A stretch of 64,000 nt of DNA from Acanthaster planci. Lineage: Eukaryota; Echinodermata; Asteroidea; Valvatida; Acanthasteridae. The position numbers and the translations under genes are program-made. Positions 10,522 through 22,500 of the stretch are shown here, piece after piece; position 1 is the first letter of the stretch, and each line of letters opens with the position of its first letter. Where the stretch lies: assembly GCF_001949145.1 (NCBI RefSeq), contig NW_019091533.1, forward strand, positions 521,580 through 585,579, in the 5' to 3' direction. The notes below the pieces were generated by a model. The model saw only the letters and a list, made by a program, of their open reading frames with translations, was not told where the DNA came from and ran no database searches.

Positions 10522-13500
10522 CTGAGGAATGCCAGAAAATGAAGGCCGATTTTTTTTTAAATGATAAAATTACGAAGTGCCAGCGCACTATTAATTCCAA
10601 AGAAATGCAAATGCAAATCAGAATCTGACAAAACCTAGCTAGTAATCAGAGTTTCACAACAATGCTCGGTATACCTTAGTGATAACCGGTTTCGTCATTT
10701 TGTCAGGTTCCAGAGCAATGATACCCCCAACAGAAATCATCAACAACTAAAACAAGCCAAAGAGATCAAGCTCTAAAAAGGAAACGAAATAAGGAATTCC
10801 CCGAACAAAACAGGCACTGCCAACATTAGGTATGTACATACCAAAATGGACGATCTCTCCGAGTGGCTTTGAATGCCGGATGTACGTCCACTTTGTGTAT
10901 CTGCACCCATTCTGTGACAACCTTGAAAAAGTGATATCTATCTCGGTGAGGAAAAATGATGAGATGAATGGTTATCTTACCATATCCTCCGCCACCACCT
11001 CCATGCCCACCGCTGCTTCCAGGAGAATGGCCTTGATTACTAGCGCTAGCTCCTTTGGAAGTGGGAAAGAGAGAAACAGGCAAACTTCATCGTTCATGAT
11101 GATGACTACTCAGAACTATGGCTGAATCTTCTCAAAAGTGGAGGGTAAGGGTTGGTTTTAAGCACTGGTAATCTGACAAGAGGATGTTGGATTATTGTGA
11201 ATCGACAGCGATTTTTTAATTCACACATAATTATACAAGCTCAGGCTACAACAATCATACACAGTGTAATTCGACAACCAGAATCAGATATCATTACTGC
11301 GGTGACACAACGCTCAAGGACAGGTGGTGCGCGCCCGTTAAATGCCTCTATGACCAATTGGGGTGTCGTGATTTGCCGAATGCTCGCGCGTGTCTAACTG
11401 AAGAATGTGCGTGTGAATGTGGTGACACCGTAGTTATGGTGTCTAATTGGATCAGTCAACTGTACATTTGCAAATACTAAATACTAGAAAGCGATATAAT
11501 ACAAACACATTTTAGGACAAAGACAGAAATTAATAAAGTGTTATTTATTTATTATTTATACTGGGGAACCCATTCACTTTATAAAAACTGTTCTCCCATA
11601 GGTCCCAGTTAACAATACTAAAACGTATACAAAGACATTATAAAATGAAATGAAAATTTAAGTATAGACAATTACAAAACAACGGATAAAATTAGAAATC
11701 TTTAAAAAAGATATTCCATTAAAAAAAATTAAAAACACTAAAAGCTGTACTTTTAAAGGTCCGTTTCACTACCCACAGACCCTGTACTCTCGATCCAGCC
11801 CCTATGCAGAGTCTTCTTAACAATTTGCCATAGCTCTCATGATTACGGCAAACATGTAGAGTCATAGGTGCACGTACGTACATTTCCATCTGATTTCTGT
11901 GCGCATAATGCTGAAACAGTGATTACAAATTATGAACACTGACTAGTAAACACCAACCAACAAACAAAGAAGAGACGGAATTAAACCTAAATATCTTGAT
12001 GAAACAGAATGAAGGTTTTTTAAAACCCTGGTGAAAAAATCACTGATATAGGGGCACTGGATATGAAGGGAAACCACTGCAAAACAGGAGAATGAGTATG
12101 GACCAAAATGATACCTGCGTGTTGGTTTGAAGGTAAGGACTGTGGTCTACTGACGGACTGACTAGAAGAGGTAAGAGTGTCACCAGCTTCGCCTTCCAGT
12201 GGAGAGGGGACCTGGTCGATCTCTTCCGGACGCACAACCAGGAGAGACGTCAGCGGAGTGACGAAGTGATACTACGGAGCGGATTCAATGTGAAGCTGTT
12301 AAAAGCACTTTGTACTGAGTTAAAACCAAGAACCAAGGTTCGATAAAAACTGTAACGGATACACGAAATAAAGCACACAAATCGTAGTTCACACCACGAA
12401 GTGGCGTACTGTGTCCAGTTCAGAGCTATTGCCAACACAGTTATTGTCAATTCGTGGTGAGTCGAAACTTCTACAAGCGCCAACGTCTCTTTGAGACCCG
12501 AGGTGCGAAGAAATACCGACGAAAAGTTGAGTTAGTGACGGGGGGGGTGTTTGCGGTATAGGCCTACAGGAATGGTATCCAGAATTACTACAAACCAGCA
12601 TCATGAATTATACGCTTGAAATTTGCTGGAGTTATTCTCAATTAGCTCTGCACATTACCCTCAGGGACAGGTCCAAAGCTCTAGCTTTTAAGTCCTCCTT
12701 TTCCTGGCGATCTCGCGAGATCTTCCTGGCTTTGAGGAGCGACTTGATAGTCAGGTAGGCCCACAAACGCTGACAAAAATCGTCCACAGCGTGGCGGTTA
12801 AGCACGGCTGAAGCAGGAGCCTACGCGTCAGTGAAAAAAAACAGTCAACAAAACAAAGGCTCGGTGAAGAAGCCAAAAACTATGCCCAAAAAGCGTAATT
12901 ACCATGGGCGCCATTTGAGCAAGCGATACGCCTGCGCAGTTTACGGTAATGCTTCGGCGCAGGCTCACTAGGTACACGTGCCTGCTGCGGCGCCTGCGCC
13001 TTTGCATTAATGTACATTGCGCAGGCGTATCGCTTGCTCAAATGGCGCCCATGCGATTACAACGTTTTACTTGTATTCACGGTGAAGTTCGCCATCTTGC
13101 GCCGCTACGCGGCGCTGTACGATCTTTGGCCAAAACTGTCAACATATTCCCCACATTCGGTGTAACACTTCCCCGTGTGGCTCGGTGGCCTACTTATCTG
13201 TGGCATGTAGCACTCACAAATCTTTTTGCCCACATCTTGCTCAGATTTCAGACAGAACAGAAGGAGCTGCAGTGTGTATTTTTGAGCCTAATGACTGAAC
13301 CCAGCGGACTCGTGCTCTCAACAAGACTACGGGCAAATTTGACCCATGTAATTCTTAAATATTTCCTGACAACCGAAATTACTCGGTTTCTGATAACTTT
13401 TTCTCCTCCGGTGTTGGGCGCTCATTATACTTTGAACGCGATTTACCTGTATATCGACCATGGTCTCTAGCTGGATAAAGGTGTCCATGGCATTGGCTGA

Positions 13501-16500
13501 CACCGTAGCCATCAACTCCGTGAGTCCGCTCTCCTGTAACGTGAGTTCATTGGACAGCTGGCCGGCCACAATGATCTCCGTCCCCTCGAAGTAGCTGAGG
13601 AAGTTAGTCTGCGTGGTGGAGTTCACGTGGCTGTACTCGATGTTGATGTTGAAGAGCAGCGGGGTGGCCACCTCGTCGTAAAAGCCCTTGAGCTGCAGGG
13701 AGGCGCTGCCGTCGGCGTAAATCTTGCGGGCCACGCCCTGGTTCTCCGAGGCCAGGTTGTCCAGAAAGTCGAGGTCTAAATCATGGCCAAAGCCCAAACA
13801 GAAGAGAGAGAACTGGCCGGCGATTGCCTCCTTTACGTCATCACGAATCTTTATGAATAGAATATGGGATAAGCAATGGGAAAGCGGTAATTAAAAGACG
13901 AATCGAAATTAGTCACCAAAAATCCAATACCTGCTTCGTTGAAAGACCTGAAGAGGGCGGACAGCGCCCATTTACATTTTCCTTAAAATGCCTGGCTCAA
14001 AATACTTTGCAACGTCCTTACTTTCTAGAAAAGAAGAGCCAAGAGTAGATAGTGGGTGGTGCCTGCCTTTCAATTTTGCACTCTTCCTCCATCACTTTAA
14101 CTCTTGTTCAATGTGTTCTTTTTGCACGCAAGTTCTATTGAGCTTATAAGCTGTACAAATACACGGTGCCGCAGGGCACTCGTCACTTTTGTGAATTTCA
14201 CCACAACCCGAATAATCGTTATTGCTCTTTTCTTTTTTACACTAAAGGAGCTCCATATGCTTTTAATCTTCCTCGTTAATAGACGTGGCGTCACCCTTTG
14301 TTTACATGTACGCTTGCTTTCCTAGGGCAGTGAGGTGGGACGCCATCCATCGGAGCCCCATACTGTAGGAAACAAAGCGTGACGTCATTAACGGTCTATT
14401 TGCGGACCTTGTCTTTGGTCTCTGAGGTGAGATCTGCGTCTGTCAGCATTATCATCATGGAGTATGCCTCTCGCTGGTCTTGCCTATCCCCTGAGGCGGA
14501 TGTATAGAGCAGATCCACGGCCCTCATCAGACCACCGTGCAGGTCAGTACCTAGAAACCGGGAGAAAAAAAAGAGCGTTACTTTGTGGCCATTGAAGAGT
14601 CTAATATTTTATCTATGCGTCTGGGCCACGACGTGGACAGCGCTTTAAGTCCATTATCTGACAGTGTTTTACTTCCTACATTTTCTTCTTCTTTGAACAA
14701 ATTATATCAGAATTTAAACCTTTCCCATTTCTCTCATCTTTTGAAGATGGCAAACGGCTGTTAGAAATCCTTTAAGTATATCCCTAGGCTTATCAGAAAT
14801 AAATGCTTAAATTAAGAGTCGTTTCAAGAAAATACAAGACATGTCCACGATCGGAGAAAATGAGGGAATTCAATAGGCCAAATCGTGGGTTAGGGCTTGA
14901 TGGGATTCTAAGTCTTATTATGTATTCATTACTCAAAAGACAAAAAAACCAGTGGCAGAATCACCAAAAGTATACCTTATTTTCTTCATTATTGACTCAA
15001 ACTGAGGAAAAACCCCAAAATGCAATTTTCTCTTTTGTGAAAAATGGCCATGTTTGAGGCAATACTGCAGGATACCATTGCCAAGATTTTCTCACCACAT
15101 ACAGAAAGACCAATGTTGGACCTAATTACAACCAAAAGGTCGAGTCCCCTCGTAAGTTGTCGCTCTGAGGGGCAAAAACGTCAATTTTGCAAGTTCTAAA
15201 AACATACTGCAATGCAAGCTGTTAAAAGAGCATAGGTGTGACTTTTAAATATAATCTAAAAACCAGTTTTTCACCGCCCTAAGTCGGCCCATTATGACAA
15301 AAAACACAAAATGAGCTGTTTCCATGGTAACGGACTACGTATGGATTTGAAATGGCTACTTTATTTACTTGCACCCCAAGTCCTTTCATCTTACAGAGTA
15401 TGAAAAATTGATTTTTTGACCGTGGACACAGCTTGTATTTACGTGAAATGACTCTTAATACACCGTGAAATTATATTCCAATACTCGGTTCCATTCCTTT
15501 GAAATAAATAAAATAAAAATGAGAAGGAGGGAATGCAGTCCATGCAACTGTCTTCATATTTCCTAAGTTTTCTTGCTCTCTCCTCCACGTCCATTATAGC
15601 GTGCAAAGTTAACATTTATTCCCGGAATAGAGATATCCCTATTATGAACAGAGATATCTGTATATGCAGATTGAATGTTAACTTTGCACGCCCTAGTCCA
15701 TGCTGTAATCTGACTCACCGCCGCCCGCGCCCAGCCACTCAACAAACTGCAGGGCCTGCTGTACGGTTTCGTCCGTTCTGTCAACCATCCCCTCATGCCG
15801 CCACACATCAACAGAAGTCTCGAAAGTCACAATGTTAAGTCTGCAAAGAGGTAACGTGATGTGTTTTTTTATGCATTCGTGTGACAAGTTTGCGGTTCAC
15901 ACCCTTCTGGTGCAGTTGTGTCCGCACATTCAGAATACAAGGAGCAATGAAACGAATTAGTCTCCTGAAGTTTTCATTTTCAAAATTTTCATTTCAGTAT
16001 TCTTGTACGTGCTACTGGCACAAATCTCCACGAAATCTTACACCAGTGTGCAGATTGGAAACGTGAAGGGGGGTTGATCGGTGTTACTGAGACTAAACGT
16101 TGAGCGATGTGGTGCACACCAACGCAAATCGGTACATATAGAAGATTTGCTGAAGCTCTAGACCTGTGACGATCTAACTACTTTCCCTCAGGAAAAACTT
16201 AAAAGTGTAAGTATAATAAAGAAGAGCCGCAGATTTACAAGGCCTGCACGTGATTTACTGTACTGGCTAGTCAGCTGCTTCTTCGCTTTTACCTATCTCC
16301 CTCTCGGATGTCGGCCAGGATTGTTCTCATCGCTTCCTTCGTTTGTTCCATCTTGGTGCCCCACATCGAGCCGCTGACGTCGATGACGAAGACGACATTT
16401 TTGGGGGCCGGCGTCAGCCCCTCCGGGGAGAAGTAATGCACAAAGTATCCATTCATCACCTGGCAAAAGAAACCGACGGATATCGACTGATTCGAGTAAA

Positions 16501-19500
16501 CACCCAGGGGCTAACTTTTTCAGACCTAAAACAGACGGAAGAGACAAGCTAAATTGTCTACAGACAACAGGACTGACAGAAAAGAGACACCATCAGAAAT
16601 CAATCAATGTCAAATACATATACTCATTTTCAGAAGATCATGAAGAATAGCCTGATATGTACTTGCAAAACACAGAGATTACGAGGATAATCCATTTGTA
16701 TAACCTATACAAATATTTCGGCACAATATGACAGTAATTGTGTCTGATTCTGTGGTCACTTAAGCGGGGATATTTAAATCCATAACTGACAACAAAAAGT
16801 CAAGAGCTCCTTTTTTCTCGCCATCTCCAAGTTACCAAGTAATGTACAAAAAGTCATAAACATTATGTTGACATTAATCACTGAAATGCGAACCGTACAT
16901 GTTTCCTTGATATTTGTGTTGCAAAGATATGAAGGTGAACAATTTGACGTAAACACCGATGAATTGTTTTCATGTTGAAAGATTGTTTATCGCTTTTCGT
17001 GAAAATGAGAATATCTGCGTTCGAAAATAAACTTGATTCTCGAAATTAAAGATAGCCCTTTCCGAAAATAGAACCTTAAATTTTCTCGAAAATGAGAACT
17101 AAATACGTTCGAAAAGATAACGATAAATATAGTGATGGCACTTTAGGGATATCGAACAAATTTAATCTAAAAACACTACAGTATAACTTTCGTCATGTCC
17201 AGCCTTATAGTACACTTTGTCATAATTTATCCAGACCTTTCAAAACATCTGTACAGACTACATTTCATCATGTTCATGGCGCTCCACAACTGTGCCTCGC
17301 CCTCTGTTATCAATCAGAAGTTCCAACCATCCACTTTGAAAACCGAACTCAAAAGCCAAATACCTGCAGGTTCCCGGCGCTCAGATCATGCAAGATATCG
17401 TACTGGACCAACAGGTTGCCAATGATTCCATTAGCACGCTCCATCTTTTGCTGGTCCTTCGAAGGGTGGAACTTGATATGGGCTCGATTCTGGGACATCT
17501 TGTCCAAGTAGACCACATCCTGTAGCGGTGAGATGACGTCATTGAATGTGGACAGCCACATGGCGTCCATCTCCTGCAGGCCCTGCGGTTCCGTGATGTG
17601 AACGTCAACGTTCAGGCTTCTCACCACCTTGGAAAGCAAGAACATGTCACTATACATTACAGCACTCTCTACAGTACAGTGCTTATTCAGAAAATGCACG
17701 TGCCGGATCATTCCATGAGGTTTGGGCACAATCTGTGACGGCGTCCTTGTTACATCCACAACTTTTTAATACCACCTGTCACGACCTGTAGAGTAAGTCA
17801 TGTATAACAATGTCAATTTGGAATCCACATGCAGGGGAATAACTGTTCATTTTTACAGAACCCATGTAACAATTGACACAGTCACAAATTGTGCCCCAAC
17901 CTGGAATGACCCAGCTACCAGTGAGCCACTCAACAGGCTGCGTTATCTAGCGTCAGAGTCTGATTCGTATTAACAAAGGACATACGTCCTATGCGAACGG
18001 AAAAGAAATGCGCTTGAAGTGAGATGTAAGCAACATTTTCCTGCACCGGTGAAGATAGAGATAGTTGCACACGCAAACGCCTCCACTGAAGTTAATTAGA
18101 AATGCTTCTTTTTTATCATTATCTTTTAATTATTATTATAGTAGCAAACTTGACCCCCATCCTTCATTACCCAGTTTATTGCTGCTGGGTTTGGCATTTG
18201 ATTCGCGTCTTCTTACCTGTCCAGGATTGATGTTAAGCCGGTATTCGATGATACTGTGTCGACGCTGCAAGAGTTCCTGGTAGGTGAGGTTGAACACCAC
18301 GGCCGAGTAAGATGCAACGTTAACGGAGACTCTGAACGTGTTGGGTCTGGTCTCACTGCATTTGAACGGATGAACAGAAACACCAGAATGTTCGAGATGT
18401 CTCACGCCGCCATTTTGGTCGTGTAGTTATTGGATCAGCCCGAGGGTAATGGATGCGGCCGGTGGTAGGCCATGTAACTGTTGGAAAAAGGCTGCATCGC
18501 CAACAGTGACTGGTATTGTTGCCGGTCGGCCGGCGAGGGCTAAGACGTTTGGTGGCGTTCTATATCACACAGTTGTGCGTTATGATGCGTCGCTCCAAGA
18601 AGTAAACTTTCAAAATGAATTCCTATCTGTTTTACATCTCAAAAACAGAAAGGCCTATATCTGTTCTGAAAAATATTTTAATAGGCCTAGCTGATTAACT
18701 TTCACATTAAGAATTACGATATTTTCGCCCATGATTCTAGAAACTGAAATAGGTGATCGAAAGTGTTTTCCAAAATGCATGTACTATATAACAGAAAGAA
18801 ATCCGCAACATATACCCATGATGCCGCGTTTCTTTGCCAGTTGCGATTCTTATTGTATTCGGCATTGCCCTCACTGCCAAGTAAATCCACAACACGGTAT
18901 AGATGATTGTCACCTCTGCAAAATTCAAAGACATGGACTTACTGTTGTTTGACCTGTCCGGCTGTCTGGCCTCGTTCCTTCGCCGCATTGTATTCTCTCT
19001 GCGCCGTTTCCTTCTCTTTCACCTCGGCTTCGTAAGCGACATCGTCAATCACCCTGTCAAAGTTCGACAGACGAGAAACAGAGCGGATCTGAACGAGAAC
19101 CAAGATGGTGGCTGAGGGCCAACCCGTACCCCTTGGGCCGTTTTCCAATACTCAACTTCGTCTCCGTTCAGGTTCGTTTCCAAAAATCAATCCCCGATTG
19201 TGGGCCTGAAGTGTTTTAATTAAATTGGAGTACTGCAATGTTTGCCTCTTTTGCACCTTACTTGTTGTTTTGTGGCACTATCAGACTTACTAGCACACTT
19301 ACAACTTCAAAGTCAGGTAGTTTAAAAAAAAGCAGTTGTAACCTGAGACGGAGCCGAAGTCGTGTATGAGAAAACAGCCTTAACTACTAAATTCATAATT
19401 ATGCACACGTGCACACAAATGGGCCATTGAAATTGTACGATTTTGATCATTGTCTCCCAGGTTTTCTGGCTTTGGTCAGTTTTTCTATCAGAGAATCCCA

Positions 19501-22500
19501 TTAAATCGTTTTTGCTGTCAGCTTCTAATCTAAGACGGATTTTAAGTGCTCTTTGAAAAGATTTTACAATCGTAATTTTACCAGTGCGCACGAAATTGAG
19601 CGGGGAAAATCCCTCTTAGATTAGAAACAAATAGTAAAAACAATTTAATGGAATTTTCTGAAGAAAAATGTGATCAGAGCCAGGAAACTTGAAAGAAAAT
19701 TATCAAAATCGCACCCCTGTACATTTTCGATGGCCCTTGCCCCCAAGGCCATTTGTTCGCATACGTGCATAGTTATGAATTTATTAGTAAAAAGGTCTAT
19801 TGAAGATGTACCGAATTTGATGATTATTTTCTCTTAGGTTTTGTGGCTTTGTTTAGGTTTTTCTTCAGAAAACCCAGTAAATCGTTTATGCTATTAGTTT
19901 CTAATCCAAGTGGACTTAATACTCTGTAAAAAGACTTTATAATCGTGATTTTTCCTGTGCGCACGAGATCGCTGTTTCTTAGTATGACCCCCTTCCATCA
20001 TAAGTAGAGTGTATTATCATTAATGTTCTTGGAGCCAACCTGTGCATTTGTAAACACGTACTGATGTTTAATGTGCATGCACTATACGTACATAAGCTTA
20101 CCATTGAACTTGGTCATAGCTTGGAGTACTACCAAAAGAAATGGTATCCAGTTGACGTGGTGTTTGGGATTGTACAAGACAAAGTGAGATAGAGATCTGG
20201 TTCTTCAGATATACCAAGTGCAGAAAGCAGCGAATCCAATGGGTACTGTACTAGTACATGTACATATACATGTACATTGAACATCAGTACGTGTTTTTAC
20301 AAATGCAGAGTCTGCTTCCAAGAACACTAAAGATGTAATTTATACTGCTCATGGTGGAAGGGGGTCATACTAAGAAACGGCGATCTCGTGCGCACGGGAA
20401 AAATCACGATTATAAAGTCTTTTTACAGAGCACTAAAAATCCCACTTAAATTAGAAACTAAATGCCAAAAGATTTATTGGGATTTTCTGAAGAAAAAAAC
20501 TGAGCACAGCAAGAAAAACCTGTGAGAAAATGATCATCAACGTCGCACCCCTGTACCTTTTTAATGGCTCGCTCACATTTCTTGCCGCCAAGGCCATTTG
20601 TGCGCATGCGTGCATACTTATGAATTATTACTGAAGAGATCTACTTGCGAAACAAATTTGTCGAGGACAAAACGCTTTTCTAACAGAAACGTTCTTTTCA
20701 GTGACTCACAAGAATCATTTGGTTTGCAAATGCTAACATTTAACCCACAAATGGACTCATTTGTAATTGTTCACATTTTACATGACTTCCAGATGTTCCC
20801 ACTTTATAGTAATGATACAACATTACATGTCATAACTTGTTTGCACGGAAAACTAATCTATTATCAAAGAAATTCCCTCTTTTCTACTGAAACAGGAAAC
20901 GAGGTAAGTTACAGTGAAATTCATTTACGCAAACACTTCGAGATTTCATTCCAGTTCAGTCATTGCCAACCTAACGTTACGTATATATATCGTATGTTTA
21001 ACAGGGTCTTTAGAATTTGACAGACATGAATAATCACGTTGGTGCTACGAAACCTTTTACAAACTTGAGCATGTCATAATTTTTTCGACACTACAGCTTA
21101 TTTGGGCTATTTACATGACAAATTTGCTGATGAAAGCCTCTGAGGGCAGAGTGACGGCGAAGGTTGCCTCTTGCGGGAACTCCTTGTCATTGACCAATTT
21201 GCTGTTGATGAGCGTGTTGGCGAAACGAGCCGTGATGGAGGCCTCCACGTGGAAACTGTGTATGTCTGGGATGTAAACACGTCCAGGCCTAGGGTTGTAG
21301 ACACGTGTTGGCTGGAGGGAAAGGAGAGTTCTATTCCAGTGAACCGAAGGCTAATATCTCGAAAAAACTCCACAAATGCCTCTTGTCTGTAACTATGTGA
21401 AGAGTGGTACATCCACAGTTTCTTTGGGGGAGGGGGTAGGGATTCGTTCGTAAAAAACATATCTTCAATTTTTGTTCCTTTGTAAAACACGCCGTACCAC
21501 TCCAGTTATCTGCGTACCGCATACTTTTATTTTCTTACCGTCTTTAAAAAGCTCTATGATTCTCCAACACATTTTATGACGTGGGATGGGCTATTGAATC
21601 ATCTCCTTACTTAACTTGTTCGTGAGCTTATCTCGAGGCTTGAGTTTCCATCTCTCAAAACGATGACGAAAAAATAAGAAAACATCAGTGGGACGAACTG
21701 AATAAATCGATGTCTGGTACTGAAAGCACATTATAGCACCATAAGCACCACCAAAGATCATCTTTGGTGGAGTCTGTGCCTTTATCCGAGAAGACCTTGC
21801 TTTCAAAAGAAGAAAAGATCCGGAAACAGACGACATCGAATCGATCTGGACGGAAATTTCCCTCACAAGAACCGAACCGATCCTTGTTGGAATTGGCTTC
21901 AGACCGCCGAGACAAAGTGACTTTTTGAGCGACATGAGGAACTTTTTTTAAACAGTGATACTTTGTCCAGGCATGGATGGTAATCCAACTAGAAGATTTA
22001 TTCAAAACTGCGCAGGTACCATCTGCTCAGTAGTCACCCACCTGGGAATAATTTGTCCATAGCCAACAATACTTTCCCAATTTCACTCAAGACATACCAA
22101 ATTTGAAGCATCCTATTTCCTATTATCTCCATATTATCTCCATTTTCAGTGCGTTTGGCACGGTATTAGAGAAAGTGTTTGAGGAGTACTTCATATCAAC
22201 AAATATTCTGTTTGAATTCCAATCTGGCTTTCGATCCCAATATTCAACTGAATCCTCCCTGATCCATAACAGCCTTCATCAGACCCGAATTGAATACAGG
22301 TAAATATGTCGGAGCGATCATGCTAGACCTACAAAAAGCTGTTGACCACGTCGACCACGAAATTCTTACGTATAAATTAGCTGCGATGGGGTTTTCAGAG
22401 AACACAGTAAACTGATAGCAGGTGGTTGAGATTAAAAATGTAAGAACATTTGAACTCAATTTCATGTATCGGCATCAAAGCTGTCTCAGCAAAAAAAACT

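Noticed and set aside
12659-12769. Shorter ITIH exon 11 starting at RLWAYLT
   Set aside because: It is also phase 0 with a good acceptor, but it would delete the segment (HAVDDFCQ) that corresponds to the conserved helix before RLWAYL. The acceptor at 12821/12822 has the stronger pyrimidine tract.
12949-13470. Long plus-strand open frame of 173 codons
   Set aside because: It overlaps the CpG-rich hairpin and the antisense of ITIH exon 10. No conserved motif, and the reverse strand reads a clear VWA-domain exon.
20598-21020. Plus-strand open frame of 140 codons
   Set aside because: It starts inside the foldback repeat, has no recognisable family and no splice context; AT-rich chance frame.
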